A stretch of DNA of 64,000 nucleotides, taken from contig CM065318.1 of the NCBI GenBank assembly GCA_033032175.1, positions 13,702,001 to 13,766,000 on the forward strand, written 5' to 3'. Source of the stretch: Saturnia japonica. Lineage: Eukaryota; Arthropoda; Insecta; Lepidoptera; Saturniidae. The notes under the pieces were generated by a model, which was given only the letters and a program-made list of their open reading frames with translations, had not been told where the DNA came from and ran no database searches. Shown here piece by piece: positions 9,313-20,639 of the stretch (within the stretch, counting starts at the first letter, position 1; the number at the start of each line of letters is the position of its first letter). The position numbers and the translations under genes were made by a program.

Positions 9313-12158
9313 CCTCCTGAAAAATATCGCGCTTCAGGTACGAGTCATTCGGGTCGTACACGAACTCGATTCTGACCATCGCCCGGTCATCCTACAGCTA
9401 GGACAACTAGATGACTCCAGCCCTCCTTCAGTCACAACGGTTGACTATGCCAAACTCAAACACTACCTCGTGGATAGGCAGTCCTCGCCCAGTCTCGTTA
9501 GGGTCCCGGACGTATTGGAGTCAGTTGCGCACGTAGATCTCGCGATCGACTCCCTAGTCGACTACCTCCAAGTCGGCATGGGAGAGGCCTCGAGAGAGGT
9601 CGAAGCGGCGAACGATCGCCGCTTTGTACTCCCTGCCGACGTGCGAGCGTTGATGACGAAGAAGAACGCTGCGACTCGTGCACATGACTCTTATCCGACC
9701 GAGGCAAACCGCGCACGGTTACGCGCACTCCAGAGAGCGGTTAAAGCCCGTATAACCGAGTTCAGAAGTCACAGATGGGGCACCTTAGTCGAAGGGCTAA
9801 GGCCGTCACATCTGACTTACTGGAAAGTAGCCCACGCTCTTAAAATAGATCCCCAACCTCGCATGCCCCCCCTCGAAACGGGTCCCAGGACTACAGGCGC
9901 GTTTGATACCATAGACAAGGCGGACCTTGCCGCTTGTTTGGAGAGCCAGTGCTCCCCGAACAGCGTCAACGCAAATACCGACCGAGTCAGAGATATCGAA
10001 GCCCGCGTGGCGGAGCTGAATAAGCTCCCCGCATCAGAATCCCTGTCCCCAGTCACTTCTGAGGAGCTCTTTGCCATACTCAAAAGCCTTAAGCTTAAAA
10101 AGTCACCAGGTCCCGACGGGATCTGGAAAGAACTTCTTCCCGATCATCTCATAGCTCTATTGGTCTGCATCTTCAATGTAGCCATAGCCAACTGCCATTT
10201 TCCAGCCTTCTGGAAAACGGCCATTGTCATAGGTATTCACAAGCCCGGCAAGAGCACGTCGCTTCCCGACAGCTACCGCCCTATCAGTCTTCTAAATACC
10301 TTAGGTAAAATCTATGAGCGGCTCCTTCTGAACCGTCTCAAGTCCGTAATAGAGGAGAAAAACCTCTATTCGCCTGAGCAATTCGGTTTTCGTGCTAGAC
10401 ATTCTTGCACTCATCAAGTGCACCGCCTCACGGAGCACATTTTGTTTAACTTTTCCGAGTTATATAAACCCCGTCGTACACTGGCAGTCTTTTTCGACGT
10501 AGCCAAGGCCTTTGATAAGGTCTGGCACGAAGGATTAGTCTATAAGCTGTACTCCCGCGAAGTCCCCGATAGATTAGTTAAAATCATCCGTGATTACCTC
10601 AAAGACCGCACTTTTCGCTACAGAGTGGAAGGTGAACTATCCACACCCCATCCCATACGCTCAGGCGTCCCCCAAGGTTCCATCCTGGCTTCTAGCCTCT
10701 TCAATCTGTACGTCAGTGACCTACCAAAACTTCCTGCGAAAGTTGAGGTAGGGTTATGCGCTGACGATACAGTCATATACTCCTCTCAAAGGCAAAAGAT
10801 CAACCTCAAATGTAGAATCCAAAAAGCCGTGACCACTCTCGGGGAGTGGTTTAACGACTGGCGAATAGCCATCAACCCCACGAAGAGCGCAGCGGTGCTC
10901 TTCGACCAAACCGTCTCACAGATACCGAAAAAACTCAAGGATCATCCCCTTGAAATCTTCGGTAATCCGATCCCCTGGGTAAAGGAGACCAATTATCTAG
11001 GTGTAACTCTAGATAGTAGACTCTCCTTTATACGCCACATCACTCTGGTTAGGAAAAGAGCCGCCAGGACCCTCGCCCGATTGCATCCTCTGTTATGTGC
11101 TGCAAGCAAAATGTCTACGAGACACAAGCTTACGCTCTACAAGATGTGTATCCGACCGATTATGACATATAGCTGCGTTGTGTTCGCACATATGCCAAGA
11201 TATAATTGGGATCGTTTACAAACCATTCAAAATAGGTTTCTTCACCGCCTTACCGGCACCCCTTGGTATGTTCGTATGGAAGATCTCCATAGAGATATGG
11301 ACCTTCCTTCGTTACATGCTTATGCCAAACACCTTTCTCGCTCTTATTTCGACAACGCGTCGAACCACGCGAATCCCTTAATCAAAGCGGCAGCTTCATA
11401 TGTTCCTGACCCCAATGCCTGCCGGAGTAAATGCCGGCAGCGTAATATCTTCACTGACCCTTTCGACCAAATCGAAACAGCAAACGCGTTCTATTCCACC
11501 GCCTCTCCAAACAAAGCGTGCCACCACCCACGCCCGCGTAACCACCGTTCTCTCCGCAGAGGACGGGCGGTCAACTTCGCTCCCGCACACCCGTCACGTC
11601 CACCCTCTCTGGCGGCAACCCAAGCCTAGGTCCGTTCCTCGGTGTGAAGCCCTTGGGTCAGGCAGCCGCCCGCGCGATACAAGTGACACTATACGTGCAA
11701 CACTTAGCTACCCACATACAACATTACACACGTATGAACACACACACGTGCACACCACACAGGTACATAGGTTCTGTAAGGGACCTTTTTTTTTCTTTTT
11801 TGCGCTAGTTATACTAATGCGCTAGTTAGTGTAGAAAAACCATTCCGATTACTAAATACACATACGCATGGTCCACTCCTTCCTCCCAGGAGGAGGGGAA
11901 CGTGCATATGAGTATATGTTAGTTGGTTCGAATTCTCTTAGGATTAGGGAATTAGTTAGATCGCGATCTTTTTGCATTCGCGACGACCGCCCGAGCCGAG
12001 GTTCGGCCACTCTGGCACCCTCGTGTGGGTCGTCATTTTGCGGCTGAGTGCCCTAAGCGCTCGCCCCCAAGTCCGGTGAAGCTGTAAAAGCCGCAGCGGC
12101 TTTGTTGTTGGATAGGGCCCCTAAGGCTAACAGTGTAGTCAGTTCAAAAAAAAAAAAA
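9313..12158 (+). mobile_element. 5'-truncated Jockey retrotransposon
   Basis: A non-LTR element delimited by the 12-bp TSD tctaaaggagcc at 9301-9312 and 12159-12170, and ending in a 13-A tail. It is 5'-truncated inside the endonuclease domain. After the ORF2 stop (11629) comes a roughly 0.5-kb 3'UTR with 'gctgtaaaagccgcagcggc', shared with the Jockey copies at 20570, 62148 and 63567. Confidence 0.92.
9314..11629 (+). CDS. Jockey ORF2 fragment (endonuclease end + RT)
   Basis: An open frame from the truncation point to the stop at 11629; any Met is incidental (the first one is at 9470 only by an alternative codon). It shows the terminal APE endonuclease motif SDHRPV (near 9370-9390), the RT start with the YRPISLLN motif (near 10275), motif A FDVAKAFDKVW (near 10490), motif B GVPQGS (near 10665), and motif C CADD (10757-10768), where the usual first residue is Tyr or Phe. 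A thumb/C-terminal region ends HPSRPPSLAATQA, the same end as the minus-strand copy at 21164. The RT frame is undamaged, but the element lacks its 5' UTR, ORF1 and most of the endonuclease, so it could not move alone. Confidence 0.9.
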   Translation, partial: LLKNIALQVRVIRVVHELDSDHRPVILQLGQLDDSSPPSVTTVDYAKLKHYLVDRQSSPSLVRVPDVLESVAHVDLAIDSLVDYLQVGMGEASREVEAANDRRFVLPADVRALMTKKNAATRAHDSYPTEANRARLRALQRAVKARITEFRSHRWGTLVEGLRPSHLTYWKVAHALKIDPQPRMPPLETGPRTTGAFDTIDKADLAACLESQCSPNSVNANTDRVRDIEARVAELNKLPASESLSPVTSEELFAILKSLKLKKSPGPDGIWKELLPDHLIALLVCIFNVAIANCHFPAFWKTAIVIGIHKPGKSTSLPDSYRPISLLNTLGKIYERLLLNRLKSVIEEKNLYSPEQFGFRARHSCTHQVHRLTEHILFNFSELYKPRRTLAVFFDVAKAFDKVWHEGLVYKLYSREVPDRLVKIIRDYLKDRTFRYRVEGELSTPHPIRSGVPQGSILASSLFNLYVSDLPKLPAKVEVGLCADDTVIYSSQRQKINLKCRIQKAVTTLGEWFNDWRIAINPTKSAAVLFDQTVSQIPKKLKDHPLEIFGNPIPWVKETNYLGVTLDSRLSFIRHITLVRKRAARTLARLHPLLCAASKMSTRHKLTLYKMCIRPIMTYSCVVFAHMPRYNWDRLQTIQNRFLHRLTGTPWYVRMEDLHRDMDLPSLHAYAKHLSRSYFDNASNHANPLIKAAASYVPDPNACRSKCRQRNIFTDPFDQIETANAFYSTASPNKACHHPRPRNHRSLRRGRAVNFAPAHPSRPPSLAATQA

Positions 12159-12812
12159 TCTAAAGGAGCCGAAACTTTCTTTAATTTGCTGCGGAGTTAT
12201 TTTAAAACTGTGATATCTCCTAAGATATTTATTGAAGTCAATTGATGTCAAGGACAATTTTGTTCAAAATTGAACAAACTTGTGATGAATATTACATTTA
12301 TTACAATAAGGATTAATACCATGTTTATAGAAATATCTTCGAAAATAGTTCATTATTTTAGAACAAATTTTATTTCTATAATAAAGGTTATATTGAGTCC
12401 AAAATAAAAGATAGCTAAATGCTATCACAGATTTTTTTTTTTTTTTTAAGAGAAACAATTCAGTCACACATGGTTGTTGCGTAACTTTAACAATTTACGT
12501 AACGCATTCAATGGAAGTTCTCGAAAGCAATAAATTTTCCCCGTTTTTGCAACATTTTTTACTAATGCTCCGCTCCTATTGGTCGTAGTGTGATATTATA
12601 TTATAGCCTTCTTCGAACAATGGGATATCCAACAAAAAAAAAATTTCCATTCGAATAAGTAGTTTCTGAGATTAGCGCGTTCAACCAAACAAACAGACAA
12701 TGAAACTCTTCAGATTTACAATATTATAATAGATTTATTAACTTAGGTTTTAGACCCTATATTAATGTAATACTGATAGCGTTTTTTGTGATATAGCTTG
12801 GTTATTGGGCAT

Positions 12813-13979
12813 CATCATCATCATCATTTCAGCCGCAGGACGTCAACTGCTGAACATAGGCCTCCCCCATAGATCTCCAGAGCGACCCAACGGCCAACGA
12901 CCCAACGGCTCCCAGCGACCTTTATTATGTCGTCTTTCCATCTAGTGGGGGCCCGTCCTACGCTGCGCTTTCCGATGCGTGGTCTCCACTCGAGAACCTT
13001 TCTGCCCCAACGGCCGTCAGTTCTCCGAACTATGTGCCCCGCCCACTGCCACTTCAACTTGCTAATCCTTTTGGCTATGTCGGTTACCTTAGTTTGTCTA
13101 CGGATCTCCTCATTTCTGTTTCGATCTCGTAGAGAAACACCAAGCATAGCCCTCTCCATAGCTCGCTGAGCGACCTTGAGCTTTCTTATGAGGCCCACAG
13201 TGAGCGACCACGTCTCTGTGCCGTATGTCATCACTGGCAACACACAGTGGTCAAAGACTTTCGTCTTGAGGCACTGAGGTATTTTGGACGAGAAGACGTC
13301 GCGCAGTTTCCCGAACGCTGCCCAGCCGAGTTGGATTCGTCGACTGACCTCTTTTTCAAAGTTGGACCTACCTAACTGGACTGTTTGTCCCAGGTAGACA
13401 TATTCTTCAACAACTTCTAGACAAGAGTTCCCAACTGATACTGGAGTGGGCACCACATGGACATTCGACATGATTTTCGTCTTGTCCATGTTCATTTTAA
13501 GGCCCACCTGTTGAGAAACTTTGTCGAGGCCATCGAGCATTGTGCCAAGATCTTCCAGCGATGCTGCCATGACTACGATGTCGTCAGCAAATCGAAGGTG
13601 AGTGATGTACTCGCCATTGACATTGATGCCGAGTCCTTGCCATTCCAGGAGCTTGAAGGCGTCCTCTAGAGCGGCGGTAAACAGTTTCGGAGATATTACG
13701 TCTCCCTGTCTAACGCCTCTTCTCAAAGGAATTGCCTTCGTGCACTGCTCCTGTACTCGGACCGACATGGTGGTGTTGTTGTACAAGCACTTAAACACTT
13801 CGATATATCGATAGTTAATATGGCACCGCTGGAAAGACTGCAACACTGCCCAGGTTTCGACCGAATCAAAGGCTTTTTCGTAGTCCACGAACGCTAAGCA
13901 TAAAGGCAGATTATACTCCTCAGTCTTCTGTATAATCTGCCGCAGCGTATAGATGTGGTCTACGGTGCTAAAGCCTTTT
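12813..13979 (-). mobile_element. 5'-truncated RTE-clade retrotransposon
   Basis: Bounded by the 12-bp TSD gttattgggcat at 12801-12812 and 13980-13991. On the minus strand it ends in an (ATG/ATGATG)n tail, the short-repeat 3' tail typical of RTE elements rather than poly(A). The coding frame runs almost to the tail, also an RTE habit. Confidence 0.9.
12824..13979 (-). CDS. RTE-clade reverse transcriptase fragment
   Basis: Open from the truncation point (13979) to the stop at 12824. Motif A reads FVDYEKAFDS (near 13890), motif B RRGVRQGDVISP (near 13710), and motif C FADD (near 13590). It then runs through the 'VLPVMTYG.ETW' and 'W.GHI.R..D.RW' segments typical of the RTE C-terminus. No stop or frameshift was seen, suggesting a fairly young insertion, but the endonuclease and palm N-terminus are absent. 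Confidence 0.9.
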
Positions 13980-13991
13980 GTTATTGGGCAT

Positions 13992-15557
13992 ATGTGAAAT
14001 GTATTATAAATATTATAATAAAATATATAGCATTAATTTTGATGTGCCACAAAACTACCTAGAAAATTCTAATAAGGGAGCCACCATCTTATTAGGATAC
14101 TGAATTCGTTCTAAGACAGGACATTATATTCACTTGAATATAATGCATAACTTAATTGCAGTAATGGTTTTCAGTAAAGAGGACTAGTTGGCAAGTTATT
14201 AAGAAGAAGAAGGGTGATTGAAAACCTACTGTCACAAAAAAAAATAGATCTATCAAGAAAAAATTGGCAGTGAAAAAAAATCTATTTTTAATAATCAACT
14301 TTTTTGTTTGAAAAAATCGATTATTATAAAAAATAAATCGATTTTTGTAAAAAAATAATCGATTTTTTTATATTCCTAGCCTACTATTGGTCTATGGTAA
14401 ATGGTAATGGTATCGCTTAAACCAATACGGTATCGTATTTGTGGAAGCTTAATTTTTTTTACGGTTACTGTAAAATTGTGTAGTATATTTTTGTAATTAC
14501 AATAATTATTTGACTACCGTTTGTTAAGTAAAAAACGGGCCGATTACGATTTATGTTATTATTATTTGGTGTATTGTAAAAAAATGGTTTTCAAATCAAC
14601 TACTCGCACTGATTATATCGAAACAGCTGTTTATATGTAGAGGTAAATGAATTACTTCAGAGTACTTGATAAGGCATATTCATACAAAATAATTATTAGA
14701 ACTCAAAAATATATATAACTTTTACTTTCGTTTAATTTGGTTGATACTTGCGTAAAGTTATGTATACCGGTATCACCTATCATTCGACCTTGAAATGTTT
14801 TGGTTTTGGTATTTATGTACACATTGCACACTGTACATGATAAAGCTAACTTTCACGCATTTATGCCTGCACATAAATTATTTATGTCAATAATAAGGTT
14901 TCATTTTCATATTTTGCAAAAAATTCTAATTGTATTTAGATATAATAACAAATATTATGCAACATTAAAAATTAATGCAAAATGATTTTATTTTAACCGT
15001 TCTGGATATAAATTATGTTATTTGTGATTAACATAAATAAATGTTAATTATTTACATTTTATAATCATATAATCTCATATTTATCTATAAAATGGATTGT
15101 TTATTACAAAACAAAAATTACAAAAATATAATAGTTTTTTTTTTTTTCAAAATACAATTTAAAATCATTTAATTCAGCTAAAAAAATTTTTTTTTTTTTT
15201 TTCAGTTCGCCACAAAAACCATTATGTCCTGTTAAAGACAGTCTGTAGCTCCTTCGGGGGCTACCTGAGCACTCAGCTCTTTTTAGTACCTGTGTATTGC
15301 TCACTAACATGTCAGATATTCTATTTTCTTGTGTATTCATATACATATCATTGGATATTATTTACTTAATGAATTAAAAAGCTAGTCACTAAAAAAAGAA
15401 AATTTTGATGAACTGTTAGACTATCAAGCCATAATAGTACACTACTTTAAATACTAAGAAGTGGCTTAAAAAAATAATTTTGCCTGTATATAATAGGCTA
15501 ACAACATTATTGCTATCATTAAGTTTATCAGCATATTTGGGTAATCTAATTATAAAC
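13992..15557. other. Upstream region of IBtk
   Basis: No convincing gene. 14326-14366 has three ATCGAT cores within A/T tracts. 15119-15345 has T-rich tracts next to a minus-strand ORF with a short composition-normal segment, which could be a 3'-end retrocopy. No clear TATA box was identified for IBtk. The bases before the IBtk start (aaacATGa) fit the insect start context. Confidence 0.4.
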
Positions 15558-15722
15558 ATGAGTAAACATAAAGTGGAGGCAGACTGCACCCAAAAGTGTA
15601 GATCACGTAATCATGGACAAACACTCACAAGTGCCATCACTAAGCGATCAGTGGCTGATGAAGCCTTAGCTACATTCATCAAAGCTACTTGTGCAAATTT
15701 CATCAAGGCTTTTGATTATGAG
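15558..15722 (+). CDS. IBTK: IBtk exon 1 (coding part)
   Basis: Start ATG 15558 (MSKHKVEADC). It ends FIKAFDYE before gtaatt, phase 0. The frame is open upstream to 15480, but that part does not resemble the family, so the internal Met is preferred. Confidence 0.88.
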
Positions 15723-18700
15723 GTAATTTTATTTCAATGTATATTATAAATTATCTTATTCATTTATCTGTAGGTCTGTCTGTACACTTTTTTTCAATTA
15801 GAACACAGACATCAAATTAGACAACACTGAGATCAATATAACATGCAAAAAAATACTGCCTGACTAATTATGTTCCAATTGAACTCAAAGACAGTTTGTA
15901 ACCGTTTTTCATGATATATTGTATATGGGATGTATATTGTCATTCTACAATGGATAGGCTTTAAGAGTAATACAAATATAGGCTATAATACTTTCAGAAA
16001 TCATAACATATGATTAAAAATATAGACCGGCCAAAAATATGCACACAGCTAGTGATATTTATTGCACCTTGATAATACAAGGGCATAACTGCACTTTTTG
16101 TAATTTTTCATGATAGACATTTGTTCTGCTAATAATGCTCCAATGTAATAATTTTTCTTTGCGTGAAGTATTCCTTACACTTTTTAGAAGCATCTTTTTT
16201 TTCCTGATAAAAGTGGTGACCGTCAATGGATTTGGATCTTTTGGTGGTTGCCATTGTGTTTGGATTGTACTGTGCTTACCATCAGGGACAGTAATGTCAA
16301 TCTGCAGAGTGAATATAATTTCTTTTTTTTTTGAGTGAATTTAGGTGTACAACTTGAATAATTATACATATTTTTAACAATTGTGCCCTTGTCTTACTGA
16401 ATGTGTGATATGTCAAAAATAAAAGATTTATGTTAATCATATTTCATTTTATACTATCATCAGTATTTTATAACTGATGAGATTAAAGGAAGCAGTTGAG
16501 AGAAAGCGGCCGGAATTGATCAACAGGAAGGGTGTGGTCTTTCATCACGATAATACTAGACCACACACATCTTTAGCCACTCAGCAAAAATTAAGAGAGT
16601 TTGGCTGGGAGGTGTTAGTGCATCCACCATATAGCTCTGACCTTGCGCACCTTCAGATTTTCTTCTATTTCGGTTTCTTCAGAATTCGTTAGGTTCTGTA
16701 AGGTTAACATCAAGTGAGGACTGTCAATACTATTTGTCGCGTTTTTTTGATCAGAAATCCCAAAGTTTCTACAGCAATGGGATTATGTCTCTACCTACAA
16801 AATGGCAGAAATTCATGGAACGAAATGGCATATATATATACTGTAAACAAATGTAAATAAACTTTGAAAAAAAAATGTCTTGAGTTTTCACATAAAAATG
16901 TGAAGAAACTTTTTTCCGGACCTATTATAATCAATTATTATATTGTAAAAACGCATAATGTGCATGTTAACTGCAATATTTACAAAATAATATGTTCATT
17001 TGTTAAAAATTAATTATTTTTATTCTTTTTACAGGGTAGAACCGCATTGCACATGGCTGCATCTCGAGGAAGAATCAAGCTGATGGAATGGTTAATTCGA
17101 CATTCTTCAGAGGCTTTTATAAATGCGCGAGATCGTGAATCTGGTTATACACCATTACATAGAAGTATATTTTATGGCCAGATACATGCTGCAGTGACTC
17201 TAATGAAAATAGGTATATGATTATTTAAAAAATATATGTATGATACGACAAAAGTTATGGCCAGAAATTCACCTGATGTCATGTGATGATATGGCTCTAG
17301 GCACACTAAATCTAGAGGGACAACTGGCTCTCAAGTACAGCTGTTCAAACACACTTATAGAGGTGCTTGGCCACAGATTTTCAACTTGAGGGTGGTAGCT
17401 AGCCAGGTGGGCATTAGAAAAGCCTTACCACCCTGCTATGGTTTCATCTCAATGTCTTCCTCCAGTAAAAATTCAGGCTTATTGCAGGGATTCAAACTCA
17501 TGCCATAATGTCCATACATAATACCATACATGCATTGCATCAAAAATAACTATAATAATAGCTATAATGAATTTAAGCTTCTTAAACAAACATAATACTT
17601 GTGTTTTAATATATTGCGAAATTTTATGAAACTAGGATCTTGTTATTACCTAATCTTCTAAATTGTTTCACTCTTGACAGAATAGTTCTATTTGAGAAAT
17701 ATATTCTGGGGTTGTTGACATTTACCTAAGATATCTCTCTAGCCGTCTTGATCAGCTGTCAGTCTAGTACACTCATGCAATGGGCTGCCTAGAGCAGATT
17801 TATTCATTCACATGATTTAAAGCAGTAACTTCAATGGCAAGTTATTTGTTGTGTCAGAGTGGTGCGGTTTTAGTGATGATATTTAATCTGGTTGGTCTAT
17901 CCGCTATCGCATTGGTGCGCTGATATTTATGTACAATTGAGGTCAGAGACAATTTTTGAGCAGCATGAGCATAAGCATCTAAGATTTGTGTTTGTTGTCA
18001 CTCAGAATCATTTGAATTATTTTACTTTAGCCTAGATATAAGGAGAATGATCGACATAGACGATTGTACAGCAAATGCGTCCAGTAAATGGAGGATAGAA
18101 TTAGAAATTTGCCACCAAGGTAGCGCTGCACTGGCATGTATCAGTTTAGTGGTGTCTGTTTATTATACCTATTATAACTTTATTTACTGCATTGCGATAA
18201 GAATAAATTTTGAGAATTATAATCTCTAAAATTGTAGTAACATTTATTTCAATAATTTGCAAAAAAAGAAAAAAACTCGCTCTAGGATCTGTCCTCCAAT
18301 TTTCAGATATTTAAAATACATTGGGATCATTCTCCATATATCTAGAGTCCATGTCTATAAGCCTAATATTATTAGGTCCTTACATATGAAATTGGCGTTT
18401 TGTTGAACTGGCCACTTTGATCTCTAATATCTGAAATTTGGTTAGGAATTCCAAATTAAAATTTAGGCTTGTGTATTTGTGTTTTGAATTTAGTGATTCA
18501 TTTGTTTTCGTATCATTTGATTTTTATTTGCCATTGTTCTTTTCATAAAATGGAAAACTTAAAATATCGCGTTATTTACGAATATGAGTTCCACTGTGGC
18601 ATTAGTGGTGCAGAAACAGCTCGAAGGATTAATGATGTATATGGGGAAGCTACTATGAATGACAGCTCGGTACGGTTTTGGTTCCAACGTTTTCGTTCTA

Positions 18701-20566
18701 GAAATCTTGACCTACGAAACAAACCCCGTGGATGGCCGGACACCCTAGTTGATAATGAAGAATTAAAGGTGATTGAGAATGCGGATCCATCTCAAATCAC
18801 GTCAGCGCTAGCGGCAAGTTTCGGTTTGAGTGATAAAACAATTTTAATTCACTTGTAACAAATTGGAAAAGTGAAAAATCTCGAGAAATGTATACTGCGT
18901 GAATTGACTGAAGAACACCAACAAACAAGCATTGAGTGCTGCGATAAATTACTGAACCGTCACGATAACGAAGGAATTTTTAATCGTATTGTAACTTGTG
19001 ACGAAAAAAGGATCCTTTACGACAATCGGAAATGCTCATCACAGTGGTTGAACCCAGGAGAACTGGCCAAATCCTGTCCCAAGCGAAAATTAACTCAGAA
19101 AAAGGTACTGGTGAGTATTTGGTGGACCAGTCCTGGTGTCATACACTACAGCTTCCTAAGACCTGGCTAGACGATAACGGCAGATCTGAATTGTCAACAA
19201 TTGCAAACCATGATGGAAAAGCTAGCCATTAAACAACCGTGACTGGCCAATCTCTCTAGCCCACTGCTGCTTCAGGACAATGCTAGACCCCATACTTCAC
19301 GACAGACGGTCTCTAAATTAGAGGAACTGTGGTTGGAATGTCTCCGACACTCACCGTACTCCCCGGTACTTACTCCGACATATTACCACTTCTTTCGGAA
19401 TTTGGACAATTTCTTGTAAGGAAAAAAATTTAATTCCGATGAGGCTGTCCAAACCGATCCGCTGTCCGCCTTCAAAGATTTTATTGATTCTCGCTCCCAC
19501 AATTTTTTCAGCAATATAATTAATTAACTATTTATAAAAGGGCGAAAGTGCATAGATAATAATAGTACATACTTCGATTGATTAAATATGTTATTTCATA
19601 ATATTTTATTCGTTTTACTTTTTCCATATTAAACGTTAATTTCATATATAAGGACCTATTACTTTAAGTTGACAAGAATATGCACAGAGATACTTTACCA
19701 CCTGAGTGAAAATTCCCAGGTGTCAACATTGATATAGTGGATAAAGATGATTACAAAGCTTTAGAGCATGTTATGTTGGACCGTCAGTATATGTACAAAC
19801 ATGACAGTATGCAGCCAAGCGAAGTATATGTCTGGGGAACTAACTCGAACTACACTCTAGGCACTGGTACCCAACAGCAAAGGAATACACCTGAACTGTT
19901 GACATGCTTCAGTAGGACCAATACTTGGGTAAAACAGGTAAGAACTATAACTATTTTACAAATGTTATGATATCTTTGGTTTTATGACTAAACACTAAAG
20001 TAATAATATAAAGCTTAAAGATTTTTTTTTCCTTGTTTGCTTGAATGCGTTAATCTCTGCAACTACCTGTCAGATTTGAAATTTTTTTATTGTATTTTGT
20101 AGCCTAATTTTATTGAGGAAGGTTATTAGCTATATAACTTCACTCTACGATCCTAAAGAACAGCCGTAACCATTAACGTCAGAAATCCAGCAACGTGGAG
20201 TCAAGTACGGGAAGTGAAGACTACACGTGTGCGTTAGCGGCGCCGCGACTGTGCGGTGGAGAGTTTTTTCGAATAAATTTAATATGGGTAAAACCGTGGG
20301 GCACAACTACTGTTTATTATATAAATAATGATAAATAACAAAAGATAATTTTCATTTTAAAATGCGGTTTAAATTACTTTTATGTACCAATTTAAAGTTA
20401 TATACATGAACATGGCTAGTTAGTAGTAATATAATAAGTACCCAGTATAAAACGGTAAAAGTATGAAAGAAGGCAAAAGCTCAATAAGGTGTGGTTCAAG
20501 TATTACGTATCGCTATTTTTTAAGTTTTTTGACCCTCCCATGTAACGCGCCGTAACGTTTTTCTGT

Positions 20567-20639
<73 letters not shown>

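Larger units (their letters stand above)
3974..11382 (+). repeat. Right copy of the duplicated nest
   Basis: Matches 302-2826 over all shared parts but retains the complete BEL/Pao element and the undeleted Jockey region. It is the more ancestral of the two copies by content. Confidence 0.85.
4013..12735 (+). repeat. Interspersed repeat hosting both insertions
   Basis: Begins 'ctagctgacccgcacaac' and, once the two insertions are removed, continues from 12159 through 'ccgctcctattggtcgtag' and 'gagattagcgcgttc' to about 12735 ('ttataatagattta'). The pieces are 4013-4088, 9290-9300 and 12159-12735. The wording of its ends resembles a common lepidopteran repeat type whose class I cannot fix from sequence alone. 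A 16-T run occurs at about 12431-12446. Confidence 0.6.

Noticed and set aside
12927..13814. Plus-strand ORFs opposite the RTE fragment
   Set aside because: Shadows of the minus-strand RT frame.
15104..15346. Minus-strand 80-codon ORF ending in poly-Lys
   Set aside because: The Lys run is an A tract and the stretch has no domain. It may be a 3' retrocopy fragment but cannot be supported as a gene.
18047..18229. 60-codon ORF in IBtk intron 2
   Set aside because: It falls inside a MITE-like inverted-repeat sequence and has no family features.
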